Part shown: positions 1 to 5,035 of the stretch, one piece after another | Numbering within the stretch: position 1 is the stretch's first letter | How the letters are laid out: each line of letters starts with the position of its first letter | NCBI GenBank assembly: GCA_012027055.1 | Contig: VEPF01000250.1 | Span: 1-5,035, forward strand | Length of the DNA stretch: 5,035 nt | Origin: Gemmatimonadota bacterium | GTDB taxonomy: Bacteria; Gemmatimonadota; Gemmatimonadetes; Longimicrobiales; RSA9 | Reading direction: 5' to 3' | Made by a program: the position numbers and the translations under genes | The notes under the pieces: model-generated | Seen by the model: the letters and a program-made list of their open reading frames with translations, nothing else | Told to the model about the DNA's origin: nothing | The model's database searches: none

Positions 1-31
1 CATGTGTCTCCCCCTTGCGCGGCCACCTCTA

Positions 32-38
32 CTATATT
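32..38 (+). promoter_or_regulatory. Candidate -10 box (CTATATT) upstream of thioredoxin
   Basis: The heptamer CTATATT sits in a locally AT-richer patch of an otherwise very GC-rich window, about 60 bases before the thioredoxin ATG. The same heptamer recurs at 1255-1261, ahead of the acylase gene, which supports a promoter role. No convincing -35 hexamer lies 16-18 bases upstream; TTGCGC at 15-20 is only about 12 bases away. The inferred transcript would start near 45 and have a leader of about 55 bases. Confidence 0.45.
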
Positions 39-98
39 ACCATGTAGTTGAGTTATGGCACTGGCACTGGACTCTGCAATACGGACGGGCAACTCCGC

Positions 99-437
99 AT
101 GACCAAGAACCTGATCGAACTGAGCGACGACAACTTCGAGACCGAGCTCGGACCGGAGAGCGGACTGACGCTGGTGGACTTCTGGGCGCCGTGGTGCGGC
201 CCGTGTCGCATGGTGGCCCCGGTGATCGAGCAGCTGGCGACCGAGTACGAGGGCAAGGTGCGCTTCGCCAAGCTGAACGTGGACGATGCGCAGGAGACGG
301 CGACCCGGTTCGGGATCCGCTCGATCCCGACCATCGGCCTGTTCAAGAACGGTGAGCCGATCGACGGCGTGGTGGGCGCGGTGCCGAAGCAGCACCTGGC
401 GAAGATGCTGAACGAGCACCTGGCGACCGTGGCCTGA
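99..437 (+). CDS. trxA: Thioredoxin (112 aa)
   Basis: This is a small cytoplasmic dithiol oxidoreductase. It reduces protein disulfides and is itself reduced by thioredoxin reductase. The redox motif WCGPC is at residues 32-36 (C33, C36), in the context FWAPWCGPCRM. The buried Asp is D27, the cis-proline is P77 in SIPT, and LFKNGEP at 81-87 matches the conserved C-terminal turn. All key residues of a canonical thioredoxin are present, and the length is typical (about 105-110 aa). I chose ATG at 99 because family homology begins there (MTKNLIELSDDNF). The frame stays open upstream to TTG at 48, but those 17 residues look like leader sequence. The ribosome site is weak: GGACGGG at 83-89 is the best candidate. 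The next gene starts 2 bases after the stop, implying an operon. The role is certain at family level; whether this is the main housekeeping thioredoxin is not shown. Confidence 0.96.
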   Translation: MTKNLIELSDDNFETELGPESGLTLVDFWAPWCGPCRMVAPVIEQLATEYEGKVRFAKLNVDDAQETATRFGIRSIPTIGLFKNGEPIDGVVGAVPKQHLAKMLNEHLATVA

Positions 438-439
438 TC

Positions 440-1228
440 GTGCGCGCCCGGACGCTGGTCGCGGGCTGGCTGGCGGGAGCGGCATTGCTCCCGCCGGCTG
501 TGCGTGCCCAGACCGGGACCGCGGCGGCCGTGGTGGCGGTCGAGGAAGCGTTCGCCGCGCGGGGCGGTGCGGCGGGCGTGAAGGGTGGCTTCCTGGAGTA
601 CCTGGCGCCCGATGGCGTCGTCTTCCGGCCGGGCCCGGTGAACGGCCCCGACTACCTGGCGGAACGTCCGGCCTCGTCGGGGCTGCTGAGCTGGCGGCCG
701 GCGGTGGCGGACATCTCCGCGGCCGGCGATCTCGGCTACTCGACCGGTCCGTACGAAGCCCGGGCCGCGGCCGATGCCCCGGTCGCGGGGCGAGGGTGGT
801 ATCTGTCCGTGTGGCGCCGCCAGGCGGATGGCAGGCTGCGGCTGGTGGCGGACCACGGTCTGCCTGCTGTGACGTCCATGCCGGACACCTCCGGGCCGGT
901 GCAGCTCTGGCCCGCGGGCCGGCCCGGTCCCGATTCCCCGCCGGACCTGCAGAGCCTGGACCGGGCCGCCCCGGCCCCGGTCCACGACCGTGTCCGCACC
1001 CTGGCCGCCGGCGCCCTGCACGAGGGTGCTGCCGCCCGCACCCTCCTCTTCCAGGCGGCCTCGCCGGCGCTGACGCCACTGGGCGGCGGCACGGCCGCGT
1101 CGCACGACCTGGGTTACACCTACGGCTCCTACGTCTGGCAGCAGGAGCGGGGCTACTACCTGCGCATCTGGCGCCACGAGGGCGACCGCTGGCTGGTGGT
1201 CGCCGACCTGTTCTCCCCCGCGCGCTGA
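440..1228 (+). CDS. Exported protein of unknown function with duplicated NTF2/SnoaL-like halves (262 aa)
   Basis: The N-terminus is a Sec signal peptide: positively charged RAR, hydrophobic residues 7-20, and likely cleavage after VRA at 21-23. Residues 27-143 resemble a SnoaL/DUF4440-type NTF2-like domain: helical start, LAPDGVVFRPG, then DLGYSTGPY at 97-105, GWYLSVWRR at 119-127 and LVADHGLPA. A proline-rich linker covers about 144-180. A second, shorter copy follows, with DLGYTYGSY at 223-231, GYYLRIWRH at 238-246 and VVADLFSPA. The second copy lacks the stretch equivalent to the LAPDG...LSWRP part of the first. NTF2-like domains are cone-shaped folds that bind ligands or do catalysis, but no catalytic residue set is evident here. 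The GTG start is 2 bases after the thioredoxin stop and has no clear Shine-Dalgarno, so translation is probably coupled. The domain assignment is by pattern and moderately sure; the function is unknown. A periplasmic product would not normally meet a cytoplasmic thioredoxin, so co-transcription need not mean shared biochemistry. Confidence 0.85.
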   Translation: MRARTLVAGWLAGAALLPPAVRAQTGTAAAVVAVEEAFAARGGAAGVKGGFLEYLAPDGVVFRPGPVNGPDYLAERPASSGLLSWRPAVADISAAGDLGYSTGPYEARAAADAPVAGRGWYLSVWRRQADGRLRLVADHGLPAVTSMPDTSGPVQLWPAGRPGPDSPPDLQSLDRAAPAPVHDRVRTLAAGALHEGAAARTLLFQAASPALTPLGGGTAASHDLGYTYGSYVWQQERGYYLRIWRHEGDRWLVVADLFSPAR

Positions 1229-1254
1229 GCGACGGCGCCGGAGCCGCTTCCCGG

Positions 1255-1261
1255 CTATATT
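1255..1261 (+). promoter_or_regulatory. Candidate -10 box (CTATATT) upstream of acylase
   Basis: This is an exact copy of the heptamer at 32-38. It lies in the 70-base gap between the preceding stop and the acylase start, 37 bases before the GTG. A start near 1268 would give a leader of about 30 bases containing the Shine-Dalgarno sequence. No clear -35 box is visible. Its placement makes the acylase a separate transcription unit, by inference. Confidence 0.5.
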
Positions 1262-1286
1262 GCCGCGCTTCGTCCCCCTCACATCC

Positions 1287-1292
1287 GAGGTG
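1287..1292 (+). promoter_or_regulatory. Shine-Dalgarno deciding the acylase start
   Basis: GAGGTG lies 6 bases before GTG at 1299, which is ideal spacing. It supports 1299 over the more upstream in-frame TTG at 1260. That TTG overlaps the candidate -10 box and would place 13 extra residues before the signal peptide. Confidence 0.75.
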
Positions 1293-1298
1293 CGATCC

Positions 1299-3470
1299 GT
1301 GACGCGCTGCGCATCCGCGAGCCGAGCCGCCGGCGTACTCGCGCTGGCCTTCCTGCCTCATGCCGGCACCGCCCAGGCGCCGGACCTGTCTGCCCAGGTG
1401 GAGATCCGGCGCACGGCGTTCGGCGTGCCGCACGTGTTCGCGGACAACTTCCGGGCCGCCGGCTATGCGCTGGGCTGGCTCCAGCTCGAGGATTACGGCC
1501 CGAAGGTGGCCTACAACCTGTACCGCAACCGGGGCGAGCTGGCGCTGCGGTTCGGACGCGATTCCATCGAAGCGGATTTTGCCAACCGGCCGCGCTGGCT
1601 CCGCGCCGTCGAAGCCTATCCCGCTCTCTCCGCGGATGTGCGCGCGGTGTACGAGGGCTTCGCGGCCGGCGTCAACAGCTACATCGAGCTGCACCGGTCC
1701 GCTTTCCCCGAGTGGTTCCGGGCGGACCTCTCCGGGCCGGACATCCTCACCACGGACATGGAATGGCCCAACGAGGGGCTGCTGCGCAGCTACCTGCGCC
1801 GGATCGGTGCGGTCCCGGCCACTGCTCCCGGTCCGCGCCGGGGTGAAGGCGACGTCGACGCCCTCATGCTCGCGCCCGACGAGGGCTCCAACGCCTGGGC
1901 CCTGGCTCCTTCGCGCACCAGGTCCGGACGCGCCATCATGCTGCGCAACCCGCACCTCAACTGGGACGCGGGCTACTACGAGGCGCACGTCGTCATTCCG
2001 GGCGAGCTCGACTTCTACGGTGACTTCCGCATTGGCGGCCCGTTCCAGACCATTGGCGGCTTCAACGCGCGCCTGGGCTTCTCGACCACCAACAACGACG
2101 TCGATCCCGATGAGCTGTACCTGCTCGACGAGGACCCGGCGCGTCCCGATCACTACCTCTTCGACGGCCTCTCGATCCCGCTCCGCCGCACCGACACCAG
2201 CCTGCCCTACCAGGACGGCGACAGCACCGCCACGGAAACGCGCACCAAATGGGCGACGCACCTGGGCCCCGTGATCCACCGCGCCGATGGCAAGCTGCAC
2301 GTCTGGAAGGTGGCCGGGTTCGAGCAGTTCCAGCTGGCGGAGCAGTGGCTGGGCATGATGCGGGCCCGCAATTTCGCGGAGTGGCAGGACGCCATGCGCA
2401 TGCTGCAGAAGCCGTCCTCCAACTTCACCTACGCCGATGCCGACGGGAACATCTTCTATGTCTCGTTCGGCCACACGCCGCGGCTGCGAAAGCCGTCCGG
2501 CGGCGACACCATCGCCGTGCCCGCCCGCACCTCCGATGACGTGTGGGGCGAGCTCTGGTCCTATGACTCGCTGCCCCACCTGAAGAACCCGAAGGGCGGC
2601 TACATCCACCAGGAGAACGATCCGTTCCACTACACCAACCTGAACGAGATCATCCCTGCGGACCGCTACCCGGACAACTTCTCGCAGCCCGCGCTCGGCC
2701 TGCGCAGCCAGAACGCCATCTCGCTGATCGGCGGCAAGCAGAAGTTCTCGCTCGAGGACGTGGTGCGCCTGAAGCACAGCTACCGCATGCTGCTCGCCGA
2801 CCGCGTCAAGGACGAGCTGATCGCGGCGGCCCGCGCGGCCGGACCGGCGCCGGCCGTGGACTACGCGCTGGCACTGCTCGAGCGTTGGGACAACACGGTC
2901 GCGCCGGAAAGCCGGGGCAGCACGCTCTTCGAGGTGTGGTGGGCGCGCTACCAGCAGACGGCGCAGGTGCCGCCGGGCGGCAACCGGAACGCCGCGCTCT
3001 GGCGCGAGGTCTGGAACCCGGCCGAGCCGGCCACCACGCCCCGCGGCCTGGCCGATCCGCAGCGCGCCGTCGCCGCGCTGCAGTACGCGGTCGAGGAGAC
3101 CGCGCGCCGTTACGGCGCCTGGGACGTGGCCTGGGGTGACGTCCATCGCGTTCGCCGCGGCCAGGTCGATGTGCCCGTGGGCGGGTGCTCCGGCTCGCTC
3201 GGGTGCTTCCGCGTGCTCACCTACCGGCAGGACGCGGACGGCAAGCTGAGCGCGAACAACGGGGATGGCTGGATCCTGGCGGTCGAGTTCGGCAAGAAAA
3301 TGCCGCGCGCCTACTCCGTGCTGGCCTACGGCGAGAGCGATCTCCCGGACAACGAGCACTACGCGGACCAGGCCGCCATGTTCGCGCGCGGCGAGCTCAA
3401 GCCGGTGGCCTTCACGCAGGCCGACATCGAACGCCAGACCATCAGGCGCTACCGGCCCGGCCGGGAGTAG
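1299..3470 (+). CDS. Secreted penicillin-acylase-family Ntn-hydrolase (N-acyl amide / acyl-homoserine-lactone acylase type), 723 aa
   Basis: The family makes a precursor that is exported and cuts itself into alpha and beta chains; the new N-terminal Ser attacks the amide of N-acyl compounds (beta-lactams, acyl-homoserine lactones, related amides). Numbering from GTG 1299: signal peptide 1-27 with hydrophobic AAGVLALAFL and AQA before cleavage. The alpha chain starts with RRTAFGVPHVFADN (about 38-51). Self-cleavage is expected at G196/S197 in PDEG-SNAW, making S197 beta-1. H219 in NPHLNW is beta-23, where acyl-homoserine-lactone and cephalosporin acylases have His and penicillin G acylase has Gln. 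N440 in HQENDP (about beta-244) is the likely oxyanion Asn. NFTYADADGN (375-384) and YGESDLPDNEHYADQ (677-691) are family motifs. The length fits the acyl-homoserine-lactone acylases (about 750-850 aa). The mature protein has only two Cys, C630 and C636, a probable disulfide. Fold and mechanism are confident; the substrate is not. Probably periplasmic. Confidence 0.93.
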   Translation: MTRCASASRAAGVLALAFLPHAGTAQAPDLSAQVEIRRTAFGVPHVFADNFRAAGYALGWLQLEDYGPKVAYNLYRNRGELALRFGRDSIEADFANRPRWLRAVEAYPALSADVRAVYEGFAAGVNSYIELHRSAFPEWFRADLSGPDILTTDMEWPNEGLLRSYLRRIGAVPATAPGPRRGEGDVDALMLAPDEGSNAWALAPSRTRSGRAIMLRNPHLNWDAGYYEAHVVIPGELDFYGDFRIGGPFQTIGGFNARLGFSTTNNDVDPDELYLLDEDPARPDHYLFDGLSIPLRRTDTSLPYQDGDSTATETRTKWATHLGPVIHRADGKLHVWKVAGFEQFQLAEQWLGMMRARNFAEWQDAMRMLQKPSSNFTYADADGNIFYVSFGHTPRLRKPSGGDTIAVPARTSDDVWGELWSYDSLPHLKNPKGGYIHQENDPFHYTNLNEIIPADRYPDNFSQPALGLRSQNAISLIGGKQKFSLEDVVRLKHSYRMLLADRVKDELIAAARAAGPAPAVDYALALLERWDNTVAPESRGSTLFEVWWARYQQTAQVPPGGNRNAALWREVWNPAEPATTPRGLADPQRAVAALQYAVEETARRYGAWDVAWGDVHRVRRGQVDVPVGGCSGSLGCFRVLTYRQDADGKLSANNGDGWILAVEFGKKMPRAYSVLAYGESDLPDNEHYADQAAMFARGELKPVAFTQADIERQTIRRYRPGRE

Positions 3471-3480
3471 CCGGCCGGGC
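3455..3480 (+). terminator. Hairpin spanning the acylase stop codon, possible weak terminator
   Basis: GCCCGGCCGG (3455-3464) pairs perfectly with CCGGCCGGGC (3471-3480) around the six-base loop GAGTAG, so the TAG stop lies in the loop. Only TTCGTC follows, so a U tract is missing and classical intrinsic termination would be inefficient. It could pause polymerase or protect the 3' end of the message. Confidence 0.5.
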
Positions 3481-3569
3481 TTCGTCGGGCCGCATCCCGG
3501 GAGCTCCACGAGACCCTGAAACCGGACGGCGCCGGGTTACGAACGGATTGCGGGGCTGATGTCCTTCAC

Positions 3570-3575
3570 GAGGAG
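3570..3575 (+). promoter_or_regulatory. Shine-Dalgarno for the small membrane protein
   Basis: GAGGAG precedes two adjacent ATG codons. The spacing is 3 bases to the ATG at 3579 and 6 bases to the ATG at 3582, so the second ATG is the better-placed start. The rest of the gap 3471-3569 shows no recognisable promoter; no CTATATT box is present. Confidence 0.7.
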
Positions 3576-3581
3576 CGCATG

Positions 3582-3866
3582 ATGGACCCGAGGATGCTGT
3601 CGATGATGGTCTTCACCCTGCTGGCCATCATCATTGCCGGCGGCTTCGTGCTGCTGATGCCGCTGTCGCGGCAACTGGCCAGGTACCTGGCTTACCGCAT
3701 GCAGGACAAGGCGGGGGTCGGCGAGGGGGTGGAAGCGGAGCTGCGTCGGCTGCGGGCCGCCGTCGAGGGCCTCGATCAAAAGCTCCACCTCGTCGATGAA
3801 CGCCAGGAGTTCCTCGAGAAGGTCCTGGCGTCGCGAGAGACCGACCTGCCGAAGCTCCCCCGCTAG
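3582..3866 (+). CDS. Small single-pass membrane protein with cytoplasmic coiled coil (94 aa), function unknown
   Basis: I do not recognise a named family. From ATG 3582, one strongly hydrophobic segment (about residues 8-28, VFTLLAIIIAGGFVLLMPL) is followed by basic residues (SRQLARYLAYR). A charged helical region (about 48-85) has heptad-like spacing of Leu, Val and Phe, reading ELRRLRAAVEGLDQKLHL and continuing through DERQEFLEKVLASRE. This is the layout of a membrane-anchored coiled coil, broadly like PspB-type small proteins, though I see no sequence identity to PspB. Basic residues after the membrane segment put the coiled coil on the cytoplasmic side (positive-inside rule). The ATG at 3579 would add one Met (95 aa). 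A strong Shine-Dalgarno and a clean coding pattern support a real gene. It stops just before the terminator hairpin. Partnering through the coiled coil is likely; the partner is unknown. Confidence 0.82.
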   Translation: MDPRMLSMMVFTLLAIIIAGGFVLLMPLSRQLARYLAYRMQDKAGVGEGVEAELRRLRAAVEGLDQKLHLVDERQEFLEKVLASRETDLPKLPR

Positions 3867-3867
3867 G

Positions 3868-3904
3868 AAAAAGCCGAGGGCGGCGCGCATGCGCCGCCCT
3901 CGGC
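3868..3904 (-). terminator. Intrinsic terminator of the amidohydrolase gene (possibly bidirectional)
   Basis: A perfect 14-bp inverted repeat, GCCGAGGGCGGCGC (3873-3886) and GCGCCGCCCTCGGC (3891-3904), closes a four-base loop. The A5 run at 3868-3872 reads as TTTTT on the minus strand directly after the stem, giving a textbook intrinsic terminator for the leftward gene ending at 3964. On the plus strand the stem begins 6 bases after the small gene's stop, but only GTTCCG follows it, so rightward termination is probably weaker. Confidence 0.85.
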
Positions 3905-3923
3905 GTTCCGGCCTGCAGTGCGC

Positions 3924-3956
3924 GCGGGGGGCCGCGGTGCTCCGCGTGCCCCCCGC
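3924..3956. repeat. Second GC hairpin in the convergent intergenic region
   Basis: The arms are GCGGGGGGCCGCGG (3924-3937) and CCGCGTGCCCCCCGC (3942-3956). They form a 14-bp stem with one bulged T (3947) and loop TGCT. It lies between the amidohydrolase stop and the terminator and has no T tract on either side. It may act as an RNA 3'-end stabiliser, a pause site or a back-up terminator; which of these is inference. Confidence 0.6.
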
Positions 3957-3963
3957 TCGGGCC

Positions 3964-5035
3964 TCACTTCTTCGTCAGGTAGTCCACCGCCAGGCTGGAG
4001 AGCAGCCGCACGCCCACTGGCAGCGCCCCCTCATCCGTGAAGAACAGCGGCGAGTGATTGACCGGCGCGGTGCGCGGGTCCTGCCCCTCCGGCACGATGC
4101 CGAGGAACACGAACACCCCCGGCACCTTCTGCTCGTAGTAGGAGAAATCCTCCGACCAGGTACCGGCCGGGACTTCATACGCCTTCCCCGGTCCGGCCAC
4201 GCGCTGCAGCGTGGGCACCGCCCAGCTCGTCAGCCCGGCATCGTTCACCGTCACGGGCAGGCCGGGGGTGATCTCCACCGCCGCGCGCGCCCCGCTCGCG
4301 GCCGCGATCTGCTCGGCGGTCTGCTGCACCCGCGCGCGCACTTCCCGCCGCATGTCCGCGTCCAGCGTGCGGATGGTGCCCACCAGCACCACGCTGTCCG
4401 GGATGATGTTGCTGCGCACGCCGCCGTTAATGATCCCGATCGAGACCACGGCCGCCGCTTTGGTCAGCTCCAGCTGCCGGCTCACGACGGTCTGGAGCCC
4501 CAGCACGATCTGCGCGGCCGCCACGATCGGGTCGACACCGGCCCACGGCATCGCCGCGTGGGACTGCCGCCCGTGCACCACGATGCGGAGCCCGTCGCCG
4601 GCCGCCATCGCCCCGCCCGCGTGGTAACCGATCGTTCCGACCGGCAGCGGCATGACGTGCAGGCCGAAGATCGCTTCCGGGGTGGGCGGGTCGAACGCGC
4701 CCTCCGCCAGCATCAGGTCCGCGCCCCCTTCCTCGCCGGCGGGCGCGCCCTCCTCGGCCGGCTGGAAGATGAACTTGACCGTGCCCGGCAGCCGGTCGCG
4801 CATGCCCGCCAGCACTTCCGCCGCCCCCATCAGGATCGCCGTGTGCTGGTCGTGACCGCACGCATGCATCACCCCGACCTGCTGACCGTTGTACTCGGCC
4901 TTCACCTTCGAGGCGAACGGCAGGTCCACCTGCTCCGTGACCGGCAGTGCGTCCATGTCCGCGCGCAGCGCCACCACCCGCCCCGGCCGGCCGCCCCGGA
5001 GCACGCCGCTCCCGCCGGTGTGCGCCACGTCCGTC
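3964..5035 (-). CDS. M20-family (M20D) metal-dependent amidohydrolase, N-terminus outside the window
   Basis: Zinc or manganese hydrolase of the IAA-amino-acid hydrolase / hippurate hydrolase / N-acyl-amino-acid amidohydrolase group, cleaving an amide to release a free amino acid. About 356 residues are present; the frame is open at the right edge. GTG at 5026-5028 is an internal Val, since family homology (AHTGGSGVLRGG) continues through it. Numbering from that codon: RADMDALP at 22-29, metal ligands C57 and H59 in HACGHDQHTA, catalytic E92-E93 in QPAEEG, H124 in GLHVMP, the inserted dimerisation domain with H157 in GRQSHAAMPW and NGGVRSNIIPDSV at 201-213, then EDFSYY (293-298) and ligand H325 in NHSPLFF. 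Every expected metal and catalytic residue of the visible part is intact. GRQSHAAMPW.GVDP has Trp where many relatives have His. About 60-100 N-terminal residues are missing, so I cannot say whether it is exported. It converges on the small membrane-protein gene. Confidence 0.94.
   Translation of the reverse strand, partial: TDVAHTGGSGVLRGGRPGRVVALRADMDALPVTEQVDLPFASKVKAEYNGQQVGVMHACGHDQHTAILMGAAEVLAGMRDRLPGTVKFIFQPAEEGAPAGEEGGADLMLAEGAFDPPTPEAIFGLHVMPLPVGTIGYHAGGAMAAGDGLRIVVHGRQSHAAMPWAGVDPIVAAAQIVLGLQTVVSRQLELTKAAAVVSIGIINGGVRSNIIPDSVVLVGTIRTLDADMRREVRARVQQTAEQIAAASGARAAVEITPGLPVTVNDAGLTSWAVPTLQRVAGPGKAYEVPAGTWSEDFSYYEQKVPGVFVFLGIVPEGQDPRTAPVNHSPLFFTDEGALPVGVRLLSSLAVDYLTKK

Noticed and set aside
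56..73. Short direct repeat TGGCAC-TGGCAC-TGGACT in the leader
   Set aside because: Only about two and a half six-base units, with no inverted partner. It is too short to call a functional repeat.
48..98. TTG at 48 as the thioredoxin start
   Set aside because: It has no Shine-Dalgarno, lies almost on the inferred transcript start, and the extra 17 residues do not match the family. ATG at 99 fits the usual N-terminus.
2..355. A plus-strand open frame beginning at the left edge
   Set aside because: It overlaps the thioredoxin gene in another frame, has low-complexity Arg/Gly-rich composition and no recognisable family.
53..1282. A 409-codon open frame on the minus strand, antisense to thioredoxin and the exported protein
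   Set aside because: Long antisense frames are expected in very GC-rich coding DNA. Its translation is rich in Arg, Gly and Pro, shows no domain, and opposes two well-supported genes.
1260..1298. TTG at 1260 as the acylase start
   Set aside because: It overlaps the candidate -10 box and would put 13 uncharged or mixed residues before an already complete signal peptide. GTG at 1299 has an ideal Shine-Dalgarno.
4211..4627. Plus-strand open frame inside the amidohydrolase region
   Set aside because: It is the antisense shadow of conserved M20 motifs on the other strand, with no ribosome site or domain.
5026..5028. GTG as the true start of the amidohydrolase
   Set aside because: Family homology begins well upstream of this codon, and the frame continues open to the window edge, so this is an internal Val of a gene cut by the window.

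Overview
The window is very GC-rich, with G or C at most third codon positions, and tightly packed. It reads as an ordinary chromosomal stretch of a Gram-negative-type, high-GC bacterium. Two proteins carry Sec-type signal peptides, and one belongs to a periplasmic hydrolase family. The mix of genes (thioredoxin, penicillin-acylase-family enzyme, M20D amidohydrolase) and the recurring CTATATT box would fit a Gemmatimonadota-like genome, but that assignment is a low-confidence inference. I see no mobile element, tRNA, rRNA, CRISPR array or prophage signal.

Layout, left to right. (1) A short AT-richer leader holding a candidate -10 box precedes a complete thioredoxin gene (99-437). Two bases after its stop, a second gene (440-1228) begins at GTG. 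It encodes an exported protein of unknown function with an internal duplication that looks like two NTF2/SnoaL-like halves. The two genes are almost certainly co-transcribed. (2) After a 70-base gap with a second CTATATT box and a clear Shine-Dalgarno sequence comes a 723-residue secreted Ntn-hydrolase of the penicillin acylase / acyl-homoserine-lactone acylase family (1299-3470). Its stop codon lies in the loop of a perfect 10-bp hairpin. (3) About 110 bases later is a 94-95-residue membrane-anchored coiled-coil protein (3582-3866, alternative start 3579). (4) A convergent intergenic region of about 100 bases holds two strong hairpins. The first has a T5 tract on the minus strand and is a good intrinsic terminator. 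(5) On the minus strand, the C-terminal three quarters or more of an M20-family amidohydrolase runs off the right edge (3964-5035).

The thioredoxin and its partner form one unit, the acylase appears to have its own promoter, and the amidohydrolase is transcribed towards them. The acylase and the amidohydrolase both cleave amide bonds (N-acyl amides; N-acyl-amino-acid-type substrates), so a shared role in scavenging or detoxifying N-acylated compounds is possible. Nothing in the sequence ties them together beyond proximity. I found no convincing new biological system. The most interesting items are the duplicated protein coupled to trxA, the acylase active-site signature, and the unidentified small membrane coiled-coil protein.
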